Source: Lentisphaeria bacterium
Lineage (GTDB): Bacteria; Verrucomicrobiota; Lentisphaeria; Victivallales; Victivallaceae
Length of the DNA: 64,000 nt
Direction: 5' to 3'
NCBI GenBank assembly: GCA_017450705.1
Contig: JAFSTC010000048.1
Location: 1 to 64,000 of the forward strand
The notes below the pieces were generated by a model. The model was given only the letters and a program-made list of their open reading frames with translations, was not told where the DNA came from and searched no databases. Shown here piece after piece: positions 49,638 to 60,340 of this stretch (its first letter is position 1; every line of letters starts with the position of its first letter). Both the position numbers and the translations under genes were made by a program.

Positions 49638-49666
49638 TTGCATTTGCCGCGGGGAGGTGCTACATT
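49638..49666 (+). promoter_or_regulatory. Predicted promoter of the DUF2238 gene
   Basis: TTGCAT (49638-49643), 17-base gap and TACATT (49661-49666). Because of it, a GTG start at 49635 cannot be the real start. Confidence 0.5.
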
Positions 49667-49712
49667 GTGTCGGCAAAAGGCGAAGAGGGGGGCAGACAAG
49701 GGGGACTTGAAA

Positions 49713-50357
49713 TTGAAAATATCCCGATACGTGCCGCAGGGACTGTTTTTCCTCTATGTCGTCGAGGCGGCGGTGCTGGGCATTGCTCCGGTCGACCGCG
49801 GGGTGTGGTGGGCGGAGAACATCACGGTGTGGATCCCCGTCGCCGCGCTGCTGGTCATGTACGCGAAAGGGATCCGGTTTTCGAACACGGCCTGCTTCCT
49901 CATGTTCCTCTTCTTCGCGATGCACACCGTCGGGGGACATTACACCTTCGAGCACGTGCCCATGGGACCGGTCACGGACTTTTTCGGTTTCCGGCGCAAT
50001 CACTTCGACCGGGTCTGTCACTTTCTCGTCGGGGTTTTTGCCTTCCCCGTGCTGGAGTATTTCGAGCGGGAAAAGCTGGTGAAGGGCCGGCGTCTGCTGT
50101 GTTTTCTCGTCGTGATGTGCATTTTCGGGTTCGCGGCGATTTTCGAGCTGGCCGAATGGGCCTACGCGGAGCTGGCGGATCCGCAGTCGGGCACGCTGTT
50201 CCTCGGGTCCCAGGGCGACGTCTGGGATGCGCAGAAGGACATGCTCTGCGACGGGCTGGGCGCGATCGTCACGGCATTTTTCTACTGTCTCCTGCGGCCG
50301 CTGCTGGGGAAGACCGGACCGCTGAAGAAATCCGGAGGGAACTCCTCCCCGGAATGA
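49713..50357 (+). CDS. DUF2238 (YjdF-like) inner-membrane protein
   Basis: Encodes about 214 residues. I choose TTG at 49713, seven bases after GGGGGA; another TTG at 49707 is possible, and no ATG fits. About six membrane helices are seen. The family signature is clear: MHTVGGHYTFEHVP, RNHFDRVCHFLVG, FELAEWAYAEL and GDVWDAQKDMLCDGLGA. Many His, Asp and Glu sit near the membrane face, which could bind metal. The family is widespread but its function is unknown. Monocistronic, with a terminator-free 95-base gap to the next promoter. Confidence 0.82.
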   Translation: MKISRYVPQGLFFLYVVEAAVLGIAPVDRGVWWAENITVWIPVAALLVMYAKGIRFSNTACFLMFLFFAMHTVGGHYTFEHVPMGPVTDFFGFRRNHFDRVCHFLVGVFAFPVLEYFEREKLVKGRRLLCFLVVMCIFGFAAIFELAEWAYAELADPQSGTLFLGSQGDVWDAQKDMLCDGLGAIVTAFFYCLLRPLLGKTGPLKKSGGNSSPE

Positions 50358-50452
50358 TCGAAAATCCCGTACCGTGAAAAAAACCGCTTTTCACCGGGGA
50401 AGAAGCATTTCATTTTCATATCGTGAAATTTATTTTCCCGCAGGGAATTTCC

Positions 50453-50481
50453 TTGACAAGGTTTTTCCGCGGTGGTATATT
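50453..50481 (+). promoter_or_regulatory. Strong sigma-70 promoter of the catabolic operon
   Basis: TTGACA (50453-50458), 17-base gap and TATATT (50476-50481). Start expected near 50488, leaving a leader of about 170 bases. Confidence 0.8.
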
Positions 50482-50482
50482 A

Positions 50483-50656
50483 GCCGCCGAAAGCGGCACG
50501 GGGGAGAGAACGCGCGGACGGAAGGGCTCCGTGCGGGAGTCCCCGCATCGCGGGCGGCACGGGCCCGGAGGACTTTTTTCGGATGCTTCCCTGCGGGAAG
50601 GGATCGTCGGAGGAACTTTTTTTCAACCCTGCGAAAGGATATCGGGGATCTCACTC
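50483..50656 (+). promoter_or_regulatory. Structured leader with two possible attenuator hairpins
   Basis: The leader contains a GCCGC-CGAAA-GCGGC hairpin at its start, a nested stem (AGTCC with GGACT, inner CCCGC-ATC-GCGGG) ending in six T (50574-50579), and TTCCC-TGC-GGGAA at 50587-50599 with seven T at 50617-50623. Stem followed by T-run occurs twice before the first gene, which suggests transcription attenuation. Confidence 0.45.
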
Positions 50657-51421
50657 ATGGACATCAATCATCTCGAGCGTTTCAGGGCCACCGTGGCCGC
50701 GGGAAAAACGGCCGTCGGGGCCGTCGTCACGCTGGACGATCTGGCGGTCAGCGAGTGCGCCGGCGACTGCGGTCTGGACTTCGTCTGGATCGATGCCGAG
50801 CACGCGCCCCACACCCTCACCACCATCAAGGGTCACGTGACGGCCTGCCGGGGCACGGGGTGCGCCCCCTTCGTCCGGGTCGCGAAAAACGACGTCGGGA
50901 TCCTGAAGCCCGTCCTTGATCTGGCTCCGGCGGGGGTCATCATCCCCATGGTCGACTCGGCGGAGGAGGCGGCCTACGCCGTCGCCGCCTGCCGTTATCC
51001 CCGGACGGGGGAGCGGGGCTGCGGCGTGCGCCGGGCGATCCGTTACGGAAAGGACGATCTTTTCGACTATTTTTCCCGCTCCGAAAGGGAACCGCTGGTC
51101 ATCGTCCAGATCGAGCACGCGGACGCGGTGAAGAATCTGGATGCCATCCTCGAAGTTCCGGGCATCGACAGCATCTGCGTCGGCCCCTGCGACCTCTCGG
51201 GCAGCATGGGGTGTCTCTGCCGAATGGAGGATCCCGAGCTCAACAAGGTGATCGACGAGATCTGCGAAAAAACCAGAAAGGCCGGTCTCCTGCTGGGGAC
51301 GGCCGGCGGCCCCTTTGCCGCGTGGAAGCACCGCAAACTGGACTGGGTCGCCCTCGGCAGCGACTGGGGCGTCATGGCCCAGGGGTTCCGGAACATGCTC
51401 AAGGAAGCCGGCCGCCTCTGA
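50657..51421 (+). CDS. HpcH/HpaI-family class II aldolase
   Basis: Encodes 254 residues. The ATG at 50657 begins MDINHLERF; the upstream extension is leader RNA. Family motifs: DFVWIDAEHAPH, FVRVAKND, GVIIPMVDSAEEA, VQIEHADAV (metal-binding Glu) and SICVGPCDLSGSMG (metal-binding Asp). These enzymes cleave or form 2-keto-3-deoxy acids or similar substrates using Mg or Mn and pyruvate. As first gene of a glycan-related operon it may finish degradation of a sugar acid. The exact substrate cannot be read from sequence. Confidence 0.87.
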   Translation: MDINHLERFRATVAAGKTAVGAVVTLDDLAVSECAGDCGLDFVWIDAEHAPHTLTTIKGHVTACRGTGCAPFVRVAKNDVGILKPVLDLAPAGVIIPMVDSAEEAAYAVAACRYPRTGERGCGVRRAIRYGKDDLFDYFSRSEREPLVIVQIEHADAVKNLDAILEVPGIDSICVGPCDLSGSMGCLCRMEDPELNKVIDEICEKTRKAGLLLGTAGGPFAAWKHRKLDWVALGSDWGVMAQGFRNMLKEAGRL

Positions 51422-51451
51422 CGGGGCCGCAAACTTTAAGGAGAGGATACG

Positions 51452-54343
51452 ATGAAAAAACTGTTTCTTCAGATGACGGCGGTCTTCGCCGCCGTTCTCG
51501 CGGCCGCGCCGGTCCCCGATGCGGGGGCGAGACAGCTGCTGAAAAAATATGCCGAAGCCGGAAAAAACTATGCGCCCCGGTCCGGCAGATCCGCCTTCTT
51601 CGCCCGCGCCCAGCTGAAGTACGGACTGGAACGCACCGACTATCTCCGCCGCTGGACCGATTTTCCCCTGCTCCAGAACACCGATCTTGCCAAATTCGGC
51701 GACCGCAGCTTTATCAATCCCGCCGCGTGGAAGATCATGGCCAAAACGGTCGAAAACTACGGCATCGACGGCTTCGCCTTCTTCCCCTCCACCCGGGGGC
51801 GGGCGGATCTTTTCGGCAAGGCCGTGACGCCGGGGGCCTCCGTCGTCATTCTGCCCGAACTGATCGAGAAGGTGGGGCTGGAGACGATCGCCCCTCTGAT
51901 CGGGACCGCGCTGGCCAACAAAAGCGTCTACCGGCTGGAGGGCAAGGTCGTGCTCACCACCTCTCCCGGGGCCTCCGATCCCAAGTTCTGGACGGAAATC
52001 AAAAAAGGCTTGACCGAAAAGTTCGGCGACAAATTCCTGCTGATGCCCATGCACACGCTGCCCCGGGATCTCATCGGCGCGGGCGTCCCGACGATCACCG
52101 CCGGGGGCGTGGAAAAACTGGCCGGGATCATCCGCGACTGGCTGCGGCACTTCGACGGCTACTATTACAACCAGCCGCCGCTCAACGAATTCCGCCGCTA
52201 CGACTCTTCTTTCGACCGGGACGTGATGATCCCCCTGCTGCGGGGGATCCTCTCGGAGCCGGAATTCCGGAACAAATACCTGGCCTGGGGCACCAAGGTC
52301 GGGCACGAGAACCATTACGAAAAGGGCGCTTACACCTTCAACTGCGGCGGCACCTCGATGCTCCGGGGCTCCGTGGGCAGCGCCGTGAAAGCCGGGGCCG
52401 ACGTCGTCAATCTGGTGGAGTGGGACGAGGAGAACGAAAACACCAGTTTCCGCCCCACCGTCGCCAACGGTTTTTCCACGGGGCGCATCATGCGCTACTT
52501 CACCGCGGTCGCCCGGGGGACGCTGCCGACGCCGTTCCCCGGGGACGACACGGCGATCCCCAACGTGATCCTCTCTTACCGCCGCAGTCTGCCCGCCGGA
52601 GAGACCCTGACGCTGGAAGTCGTCAACGTGCCCGAGAAAGACCGCCCCGCGGCCATTCTGCCGGTGCGCCTCGTTCTCAAAAACATTTCGGGCGCCGTCG
52701 TGAAGACCTTCGAGGGGAAGCTCGACGGAGCCAAGCTGGACGAACTGCGCTTCAACGTCAAGGTCGCAGACGTTCTCGATGAACAGGTCCTGACCCCCGA
52801 ACTGACCGTGGCGGGGAGGACCTTCACGGGATTCACCCCCGCGGAACTGCGGGCCAACTACAACGCCGACTGCAAGTGGGTCAAACAGCCCCTGCGGGAT
52901 CTGGCGGACTGCTCCGCCGCCGTCAAAATCGCCGAAAAATACGCCGACGGACGGGTCAGGATCGAGGCGAACATCACGTCGAAGACGCCGCTCCATCACG
53001 TCGCGCTGATCGACAGCGGTTCGCGGGTCTACGTCCACAACACGCCCGAGGCCTTCCACGAGACCCCCGACAGGGTCGTCATAAGACTGATCGTCGCGGC
53101 CAAGCCCCGGGCGAAGATCGCCCCGAAGGGGACGATCCGCGTCCGCGGCGCCAAAAACCTGGTCTGCGGCGATTTCACCGGGCGGGACAAACGGTTCGTC
53201 GTCACCCGGCCCGACGGCTGGGATCTGCCGGGGGGCGTTTCTCCCGACAGCCGCAACATGATGCTGCTGGTCTGCTCCATGGACCGCGCCTCCGCGGCGG
53301 ACGCCGTTTTCGAGATCTCCGCGGGCGTGGAGGCGCCGAAATTTTCCGCCCGGCTCTTCGACGGCAAAATTCCGGCGGCGGACATCCTGAAGAAGGAGAT
53401 CTTCTCCGTCGCGAACAAGGGCATGAGTCTTCTGCTGCTGCACCACACCGATCTGCCCTTCGTTCTGCCGGGGCGCTTCGGCGGGAAAGAGGCGGCCTTC
53501 AGCGTGATCCGCGCGCCCTCTCTGCCCCAGTCGGTCTATTTCATCGAGGCCGTCGACGTGAACGGCAAGACCTTCCGCAGCGCCCCGGTGACGGTTTACA
53601 GGCCCTCCGGCAGGACCGCCGTCTTCTCCGCCTTCGACTTCTTCGGCAAGAAGCCGGTGGAGGTGCGCTGCGACGAAAACCTCTTGACCGTGCAGAAGAT
53701 CGAGATCTCGCCCCGGCACGGGACCGTGGTGAAAAATTCCGGCGGGAACGATCTCACCGGCATCGCCGGGAACCTGCCTTCGCTGGCCAACGGATTGCGC
53801 ATGCAGGGGGAGACCGATTACTACAGCAGTCTCGTGATCAAGTATCTGCGCATCCTCAAGGACGATCTGGATGCGGCGCCCAAAGTCGTTCCCGCGGGGG
53901 AGGAAAAATATGCCTGGCGCTTCGACGGCTCCCAAACCGTTTCCTTCCCCGTGGCGATGCTCTACCCCTTCAGCGGCTTCGAACTCGTCATGGATGTTTC
54001 ACCCGATGACCTGAAGGGGACGCAGACCCTCTTCACCAGCGGCAATGCGGGGTTCACGCTGGCCCTGCGGAACGGTCTCCCCCAGGCGCGGCTCTACCGG
54101 GGGAACCGCAGCGACAGGAACGTCGTCTCGGCCGCGGGCCCCAGGCTCGCCGCGAGGAAGACTTCGCGGATCGTCGTCCGCTTCGATCAGAAAACGATGC
54201 AGATATCCGTGGACGGCAGGGCGGGCCGTGCCGTGCCCTGTTCCGGATACCAGCTCTACCCGCGGGCCGTCTCCGTCGGAACGGGGGAGGCCGGAAACGG
54301 GTTCCGCGGCTTGGTCTCCCACCTGGAGCTCCGGCCCCTGTGA
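51452..54343 (+). CDS. Large secreted GH71/GH99-like glycoside hydrolase with LamG domain
   Basis: Encodes 963 residues, with AAGGAGAGG before the ATG and a signal peptide (MKKLFLQMTAVFAAVLAAAP). Residues about 30-350 contain ENYGIDGFAFFPSTRG, YYYNQPPLNEFRRY and VVNLVEWDEENENTSF, similar in style to GH71/GH99 alpha/beta barrels that move to a new location on alpha-glucan or mannan substrates. The middle part is beta-rich. The last 190 residues (FDGSQTVSFPV to GLVSHLEL) look like a concanavalin/LamG domain for glycan binding. The family call is tentative. Confidence 0.6.
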   Translation: MKKLFLQMTAVFAAVLAAAPVPDAGARQLLKKYAEAGKNYAPRSGRSAFFARAQLKYGLERTDYLRRWTDFPLLQNTDLAKFGDRSFINPAAWKIMAKTVENYGIDGFAFFPSTRGRADLFGKAVTPGASVVILPELIEKVGLETIAPLIGTALANKSVYRLEGKVVLTTSPGASDPKFWTEIKKGLTEKFGDKFLLMPMHTLPRDLIGAGVPTITAGGVEKLAGIIRDWLRHFDGYYYNQPPLNEFRRYDSSFDRDVMIPLLRGILSEPEFRNKYLAWGTKVGHENHYEKGAYTFNCGGTSMLRGSVGSAVKAGADVVNLVEWDEENENTSFRPTVANGFSTGRIMRYFTAVARGTLPTPFPGDDTAIPNVILSYRRSLPAGETLTLEVVNVPEKDRPAAILPVRLVLKNISGAVVKTFEGKLDGAKLDELRFNVKVADVLDEQVLTPELTVAGRTFTGFTPAELRANYNADCKWVKQPLRDLADCSAAVKIAEKYADGRVRIEANITSKTPLHHVALIDSGSRVYVHNTPEAFHETPDRVVIRLIVAAKPRAKIAPKGTIRVRGAKNLVCGDFTGRDKRFVVTRPDGWDLPGGVSPDSRNMMLLVCSMDRASAADAVFEISAGVEAPKFSARLFDGKIPAADILKKEIFSVANKGMSLLLLHHTDLPFVLPGRFGGKEAAFSVIRAPSLPQSVYFIEAVDVNGKTFRSAPVTVYRPSGRTAVFSAFDFFGKKPVEVRCDENLLTVQKIEISPRHGTVVKNSGGNDLTGIAGNLPSLANGLRMQGETDYYSSLVIKYLRILKDDLDAAPKVVPAGEEKYAWRFDGSQTVSFPVAMLYPFSGFELVMDVSPDDLKGTQTLFTSGNAGFTLALRNGLPQARLYRGNRSDRNVVSAAGPRLAARKTSRIVVRFDQKTMQISVDGRAGRAVPCSGYQLYPRAVSVGTGEAGNGFRGLVSHLELRPL

Positions 54344-54378
54344 CGGGGAAAACGGGGTAAAAAAAGAGGATATTTCCC

Positions 54379-56451
54379 ATGAAAAAAACGATCGGGCTGC
54401 CCCTCGGAACGGAGGCGGTGTACGACGCGGAGAACCGGCAGTTCACGCTGACTTCTCTCTGCGGCATGTCCTGCGGGCACAACGGACTGGAGGACGATTA
54501 TTCCTGCTCCGGCTCCGCCGTCATCTGCGTGGACGACCGGCGGCTGGAGGGCGCGAAACTCGAGTGCGAACTCGCCGCCGTCACCGAAACGGAGCTGGAA
54601 TTTTCCCTTTCCGACGCCGAAAAGACGGTCCGGATGGAGAATGTCTGGCACTTCGAGCCGGAGTTCGGCCTCATCTCCTGCCGTTCGGTCCTCGTCAACA
54701 CTTCGGACCGGCAGGTGGTGATCCGGCGGGCGCTGCCCCGGTGGGTCTTTGCCCCCGGAGATTACACGGTACTCCACCAGATGAACCGCTGGGGAGCCGA
54801 AAATCAGGAGCAGCGCCATCGGCTTCGCGGCGCGGATCTGATCCTCCACGGCCGGGCCGCCCGCGCCACCGTCGGGACGACGCCTTTCTGCGTTCTCCGC
54901 GACAACGAAACGGGGAAAGCCGCCGCCTTCCACGTGCTCCCCAAAGGAAACTGGGTCATCCAGGTGCATTCGGATATCCTGAGCAACGAATTTCCCTCTC
55001 CCGTCGTGGAGGCGGGACTGGCCGATACCGATCTCTTCTGGTTCCTCAATCCGGGGGAAAGGATCGAACTGCCCGAAGTGCTGATTCAAGAGGTCCCTTC
55101 CGACGGGCACGCCGGGGCGCTTCTGCACAAGTACATGATCCGCAAGCGGCTCCCGGCGGAACTCCATCTGCCGCCCGTCGTCTACAACAGCTGGCTCTAC
55201 CGCTTCACGGACTTCACCCGGGAGCAGCTCAGTTGCCAGCTGGCGGCGGCGAAGGCGGCCGGCTGCGAGGTTTTCGTCGTCGACGCGGGCTGGTTCGGTC
55301 CCGCGGTTGGCGACTGGCGCGAGAAGGTGGATCGGCCCTTTTTCGGCAATATGGCGGCCTTTGCGGACGAGGTCCGCGCCGCGGGCCTCAAGTTCGGGTT
55401 CTGGATGGAGCCCCAGCGCTGGCTGCCGGATGTGCCCGTCCGCAAGGAACACCCGGAGTGGTTCCCGGAGCACTCCGTGCGGATCGACCTTCTCCAGAAG
55501 CCCGCCGCCGAGTACTTTTACCGGGTCCTCGCGGACAACGTCCGCAAATTCGGCGCGGAATACATCAAGATCGACTTCAACGCAAGCGTCGGGTACGACC
55601 GCACGGGGACGGAGCTCGCCCGCTACTGCGCCGTGCTCCATGAGCAACTCGCGCGGCTCCGCAGGGAGTTCCCGGATCTTGTCATCGAAAACTGCGCCTC
55701 CGGGGCGCTCAACTGCGATCTCGTCACGGCGCAGCTGTACGACCTGGCCTTCGTCAGCGACAACGCCCACCCCTACGAGACGCTGCGGATCCGTCAGGGC
55801 GTGTTCCGGCGCTTCCTGCCGGGGCGGGTCCTGAACTGGATCGTCCTGCGTCCTGCGCCGGAGCGTTTCACGGCGGTTTCCGACGCCCGGCAGGTGCTGG
55901 CCTGCGCGGCGGCGACGTGGGACGAGGCCGCGCTTTTCGACTTCAAGTACGTCATGCTCTCGGGCCTGCTGGGCGTTCCGGGGTTTTCCGGAGATCTGGC
56001 GGCCTTTCCGCCGGAAACGCTGGAAAAGATTTCCGAATATGTCCGCTTCTACCGGGAAAACCGGGCGTTTTTCGTCGATTCCCACGTTTTTTCGCTGACC
56101 CCGCCAAGTTCCGGCGTCGCCGATTACGAAAATTATCTGGCCTTCCAGATGCAGGGGAACGACGTTTCCGATTCCCTGCTCTTCGTCTTCACCAACAGCG
56201 CCTCCCGCCGGGCCCTGCGGCAGTTCCGTCTGCAGGATCTGGCGCCGGATGCCGCCTACCGCGTGACCACGCTCTTCGAGGAGGAGAAAGAGGACTTCGT
56301 CCGCACGGGTGAGGAGCTCATGCGTTACGGCGTCGAGACCCGGATCCCCGAAAACCAGCACGTCCGCCACGCCGCGAAGCTTTACCGGATCTCGCGGCTC
56401 ACCGAAAATGCGGCCCCCGGGGCCGGTCAAAAACAAGGATTCGTTTCATGA
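54379..56451 (+). CDS. GH36 alpha-galactosidase-type enzyme
   Basis: Encodes 690 residues, without a signal peptide. The N-terminal beta-supersandwich domain (about 1-265) is followed by a barrel with NSWLYRFTDF, FVVDAGWFG, KFGFWMEPQRW, YIKIDFNAS (nucleophile Asp, K-x-D-x-N) and IENCASGALN to FVSDNAHP (acid/base Asp in SDN). These are all GH36/GH-D clan marks, so it should act on terminal alpha-Gal or alpha-GalNAc. It is cytoplasmic by lack of a signal, so substrates would be imported oligosaccharides. Its stop overlaps the ceramidase-like start. Confidence 0.88.
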   Translation: MKKTIGLPLGTEAVYDAENRQFTLTSLCGMSCGHNGLEDDYSCSGSAVICVDDRRLEGAKLECELAAVTETELEFSLSDAEKTVRMENVWHFEPEFGLISCRSVLVNTSDRQVVIRRALPRWVFAPGDYTVLHQMNRWGAENQEQRHRLRGADLILHGRAARATVGTTPFCVLRDNETGKAAAFHVLPKGNWVIQVHSDILSNEFPSPVVEAGLADTDLFWFLNPGERIELPEVLIQEVPSDGHAGALLHKYMIRKRLPAELHLPPVVYNSWLYRFTDFTREQLSCQLAAAKAAGCEVFVVDAGWFGPAVGDWREKVDRPFFGNMAAFADEVRAAGLKFGFWMEPQRWLPDVPVRKEHPEWFPEHSVRIDLLQKPAAEYFYRVLADNVRKFGAEYIKIDFNASVGYDRTGTELARYCAVLHEQLARLRREFPDLVIENCASGALNCDLVTAQLYDLAFVSDNAHPYETLRIRQGVFRRFLPGRVLNWIVLRPAPERFTAVSDARQVLACAAATWDEAALFDFKYVMLSGLLGVPGFSGDLAAFPPETLEKISEYVRFYRENRAFFVDSHVFSLTPPSSGVADYENYLAFQMQGNDVSDSLLFVFTNSASRRALRQFRLQDLAPDAAYRVTTLFEEEKEDFVRTGEELMRYGVETRIPENQHVRHAAKLYRISRLTENAAPGAGQKQGFVS

Positions 56452-57794
56452 AGATCGCTTTTTTCGACAAGATCATCTCGCCCGAGATCGGCAGCACCAT
56501 CGCCGGGTATGCCTTCGAGGACTATTCCGTCGCCAAACGCGACGACATCCACATGACGGGTCTGGGGTTGGACGACGGGGAAAACCGGGCGCTGATCCTC
56601 TCCTTCGATCTGCAGTCCCTGGACGGCTGGTTCATCCGCCGGATCCGCCGGGCCTGCGCGGAACTGCTGGGGACGAGGGAGGAACTGGTCCTTCTCAGCT
56701 GCACCCACAATCACTCGGGACCGGAGGCCTCCACGCCCATGGTGCGGTTCGAGAAACTCAACCGGTCCTATCTGGAACAGCTGGAGCGCTGGATCCTCGA
56801 GGAGGTGACGAAACTGGCCGCCGCGCCGTTCCGGGAGGTCCTCGCCTGTTTCTATTCCTCGTACTGCGACGAAAACGACAACCGCCGCTACACGGGGCCG
56901 GACAACACGGCAAGTTTTCTGCCCCACCGCCGGGAACTGCGGGAACTGGCCCGGGGATTCGCCGACAAGGAGTTCGGCGAGATCTGCTTTTTGGATACCC
57001 AACGGCGGGACCCCGTCTACATCATCGGCAACTACGCGGCGCACCCCCTGTCGGGTCACGCGCCGGGGCTGGGTGGCCTGACCATTTCCGCGGACTACCC
57101 CGGTGTTTTCCGCCGGTATATCGCCGAGGAGACCGGCGCGGGGAGCATGTTCATTTCGGGGGCCGCCGGGGACATGATCCCCAAGTGGGACGAGATGGGC
57201 TCCTCCGGCATGCTCCGGCTGGGCACAGCGCTGGCCCGGGAGGCTCTGGGCGGCGTCATCGACGCCCAGCGGAATCCCGCCCGCTTCCTCATGGAGGACG
57301 CCAAAGTCGGCGGCAGGATCGGTAAATTCACCGTGCCCATCCGGAAACAGTACATCGGCAAGCTCGCGCCGGAGTACGACGGCCTGACCGAGGTGACGCT
57401 GGAGGTCCAGTGCCTCGCCGTCGGCGACGTCTGCTTCGTCGGCGTGCCCGGGGAGCTCTGCGCCGAGCTGGGGCAGGAGATCAAATGGCACGCGCCCTTC
57501 CGCAAGGCCTTCGTCGCCTATTACGCCACGGCGGAGTTCAGCTACATCTGCCCGGGGAACTTTCTCGTTTCGGGCGGCTACGAGGGCAAGGCCCAGGCCT
57601 TTTCCTCCCGGGGCGGCCTGAAACTGGTGCAGTGCGCCGTGGACGCCATGTACGCTCTCCATGAGGAACTGTATCCTTCACCGGGGGAGGAGCCGTATCC
57701 GGATTACCTCGAACACCCGCTGGTCTGCCTGCCGCCCAACCGGGAAAAACTTCCCCATCTGGCCCTGCCGGGGCGGAAAAAAAACGAAAAATGA
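56448..57794 (+). CDS. Neutral ceramidase-like protein, cytoplasmic form
   Basis: Encodes 448 residues; the start overlaps the GH36 stop (ATGA). Motifs of the neutral/alkaline ceramidase N-terminal family: [12 protein letters not shown] (metal-binding His), [33 protein letters not shown] and [11 protein letters not shown]. The His ligands for Zn appear present. It has no signal peptide and lacks the C-terminal immunoglobulin-like domain of secreted ceramidases, so it may act on another amide in the cytoplasm. It is within the same operon as GH36. Confidence 0.78.
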   Translation: MKIAFFDKIISPEIGSTIAGYAFEDYSVAKRDDIHMTGLGLDDGENRALILSFDLQSLDGWFIRRIRRACAELLGTREELVLLSCTHNHSGPEASTPMVRFEKLNRSYLEQLERWILEEVTKLAAAPFREVLACFYSSYCDENDNRRYTGPDNTASFLPHRRELRELARGFADKEFGEICFLDTQRRDPVYIIGNYAAHPLSGHAPGLGGLTISADYPGVFRRYIAEETGAGSMFISGAAGDMIPKWDEMGSSGMLRLGTALAREALGGVIDAQRNPARFLMEDAKVGGRIGKFTVPIRKQYIGKLAPEYDGLTEVTLEVQCLAVGDVCFVGVPGELCAELGQEIKWHAPFRKAFVAYYATAEFSYICPGNFLVSGGYEGKAQAFSSRGGLKLVQCAVDAMYALHEELYPSPGEEPYPDYLEHPLVCLPPNREKLPHLALPGRKKNEK

Positions 57795-58675
57795 ACGGCG
57801 CGGAGAGCCGGAGAACGGGGCTCCTGCTGGTCCTGACGGCCGGGATCAGCTGGGGGGTGCTGGGGATCTTCGTCCGCCGCCTGATGGCCCTCGGCCTGCC
57901 GGCGGCAGACGTGGCCGCCCTGCGCGCCCTGGGCGCGGCGCTTATTTTGAGCGCGTTTTTTTTCCTGACCCGCCGGGAGACCTTCCGTGTCCGGATCCGG
58001 GACCTCTGGTGCATGGCCGGGTGCGGGATCCTCAGCATCACCCTTTTCAACGTCTGCTACTTCGCCGCGCTGCGTCTGACCACCGTCAATATCGCAGTGA
58101 CGCTGCTCTACACCTCGCCCGCCTTCGTCATGGTCATGTCGGTGATGTTCTTCCGCGAGAAGCTCACGCTGCGCAAGATCGCCGCGCTGGCGGCGGTCCT
58201 GCTGGGGAGCGCGCTGGTCGGCGGCGTTTTCTCTTCCTCGGGGCCGCTGGACGGCCGGGTGCTCTTCTGGGGGCTGGGATCGGGTTTCTGCTACGCGCTC
58301 TACACGATCTTCGGCCGGTGCGCCCAGACCCGGGGCTACGGCAGCGCCGCGATCACGCTGTGGACCTTTCTCTTCTCCGGAGCCGCCGGGCTCTTCATCC
58401 CGAACTGGAGCGCCGCCTTTCGGACGGCTCAGACGGGAGGGGGCGCCTTCTGGACGGGACTGGCCGGGATGGTCCTGATCTCGACGATCCTGCCCTACGG
58501 GGCCTATACGGCGGGTTTGAAGCGGCTCACGCCCTCCACCTCGGCCATCACCGCCGCCGTGGAGCCGCTGGTCGGCACGGTCACGGGCGTGCTCGTCTTT
58601 CACGAGGGACTGACCCTCTCCGCCGCCGCGGGGATGGTCCTGATCCTCGGCGCTGTGTTCCTCTGCCGGGACTGA
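57791..58675 (+). CDS. EamA/DMT-family transporter
   Basis: Encodes 294 residues with ten predicted helices in two repeats. [14 protein letters not shown] and [31 protein letters not shown] mark EamA repeat 1; [29 protein letters not shown] marks repeat 2. The start overlaps the ceramidase-like stop by 4 bases. DMT exporters or importers move sugars, amino acids or nucleotide sugars; the operon suggests a small product of the glycan pathway. It is followed by the promoter of the next gene, so this operon may end here. Confidence 0.9.
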   Translation: MNGAESRRTGLLLVLTAGISWGVLGIFVRRLMALGLPAADVAALRALGAALILSAFFFLTRRETFRVRIRDLWCMAGCGILSITLFNVCYFAALRLTTVNIAVTLLYTSPAFVMVMSVMFFREKLTLRKIAALAAVLLGSALVGGVFSSSGPLDGRVLFWGLGSGFCYALYTIFGRCAQTRGYGSAAITLWTFLFSGAAGLFIPNWSAAFRTAQTGGGAFWTGLAGMVLISTILPYGAYTAGLKRLTPSTSAITAAVEPLVGTVTGVLVFHEGLTLSAAAGMVLILGAVFLCRD

Positions 58676-58690
58676 AAAACCGGAAAAACC

Positions 58691-58719
58691 TTGCAAAATC
58701 CCCGAAAATGGTGTATAAT
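58691..58719 (+). promoter_or_regulatory. Sigma-70 promoter with consensus -10
   Basis: TTGCAA (58691-58696), 17-base gap and TATAAT (58714-58719). It drives the prepilin-like gene at 58789 and perhaps those after it. Confidence 0.8.
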
Positions 58720-58788
58720 ATAGAAAAAATCGTCTTTTTCGCAATACGCTATGGGAAAAACATCTTTCTGAAAGGGGGATCCCGAGTC

Positions 58789-59511
<723 letters not shown>

Positions 59512-59533
59512 TCTGAAGAAAAAGAGGGATCCG

Positions 59534-60322
59534 ATGAAAAAGGCGGCGAAGATCACATCGCCCTCCGCGCCCGCCGGCGTCCCGGCGTCCTGCGGCGTCA
59601 CGCTGGTCCAGTGGAATCTCCACATCGGCATCGACATGGATTTCCGCTGGAACCTCAAGGCCCAGGCGGAGGTCCTCAACCGTCTCGCCGGGGACGTGAC
59701 GATCCTCAACGAGGTGGACAAGAACTGCCCCCGCACGGGCTTCACCGACATGACGAAGACCCTCGCGACTCTCACGGGCACGATGTTTTCCCAGTTCGGC
59801 GCCGCCCGGGCCCTGCCGCCGGAGGGGCTGTACGGGAACGCCGTCCTCTCCCGGTACCCCATGGAACTCATCGGCGCGTGGCTCATCCCCGCCCCCGCCG
59901 ACGAGAGCCGGAGCATGACGCTCATGAGGATCGACGCCCCCGTGCCCTTCCTCCTCGGCTTCACCCACCTCAACTTCCGGGACACGCCCGAGGAAAACGT
60001 CATCCGCACGGCGGCCGTCCGGAAGATCCACGATTTGATCGAAGCGCATATGCCGGCGCATCTGCCCGCCGTCCTCGCGGGGGACTTCAACTGCGAGCCC
60101 GGCAGCGATCCCGTGAAAGAGTTGGAAAAACTGGGGTGGACCATGGGCAAGCCTCTGGCGACGTTCCCGTCGAAAAAGCCCGTTTCCTCCATCGATCACA
60201 TCTTCTGCCGGGACGGCCGGGCGAAAGTCATCGACCGCATCCCCGTGGACGAGAAGACCGCTTCCGACCATATCCCCGTCGTCAACAAGCTCGAAATTTT
60301 TCGGACCGACCGCAACAGATAA
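59534..60322 (+). CDS. EEP-family phosphodiesterase, copy 1 (no signal peptide)
   Basis: Encodes 262 residues of the endonuclease/exonuclease/phosphatase family. Motifs: WNLHIGID, LNEVDKN (metal Glu), AGDFNCEPGSD, SSIDHIFC and SDHIPVVNK (catalytic Asp-His). The N-terminus MKKAAKITSPSAPAGVPAS is polar, so the signal peptide present in copy 2 has been lost or replaced. The family includes sphingomyelinase-like, inositol phosphatase and DNase enzymes; the substrate is not clear. It is over 80 percent similar to the next gene, showing tandem duplication. Confidence 0.85.
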   Translation: MKKAAKITSPSAPAGVPASCGVTLVQWNLHIGIDMDFRWNLKAQAEVLNRLAGDVTILNEVDKNCPRTGFTDMTKTLATLTGTMFSQFGAARALPPEGLYGNAVLSRYPMELIGAWLIPAPADESRSMTLMRIDAPVPFLLGFTHLNFRDTPEENVIRTAAVRKIHDLIEAHMPAHLPAVLAGDFNCEPGSDPVKELEKLGWTMGKPLATFPSKKPVSSIDHIFCRDGRAKVIDRIPVDEKTASDHIPVVNKLEIFRTDRNR

Positions 60323-60340
60323 AAACACCGGAACGCAGTT

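Noticed and set aside
49635-49712. GTG start that would lengthen the DUF2238 protein by 26 residues
   Set aside because: The GTG overlaps the predicted -35 box, and the added residues do not fit the family start.
50651-53935. A 1094-codon minus strand frame over the aldolase and GH genes
   Set aside because: Antisense to genes with clear motifs and ribosome sites; composition is that of a GC-driven shadow frame. The same holds for the long minus frame at 59444-63556.
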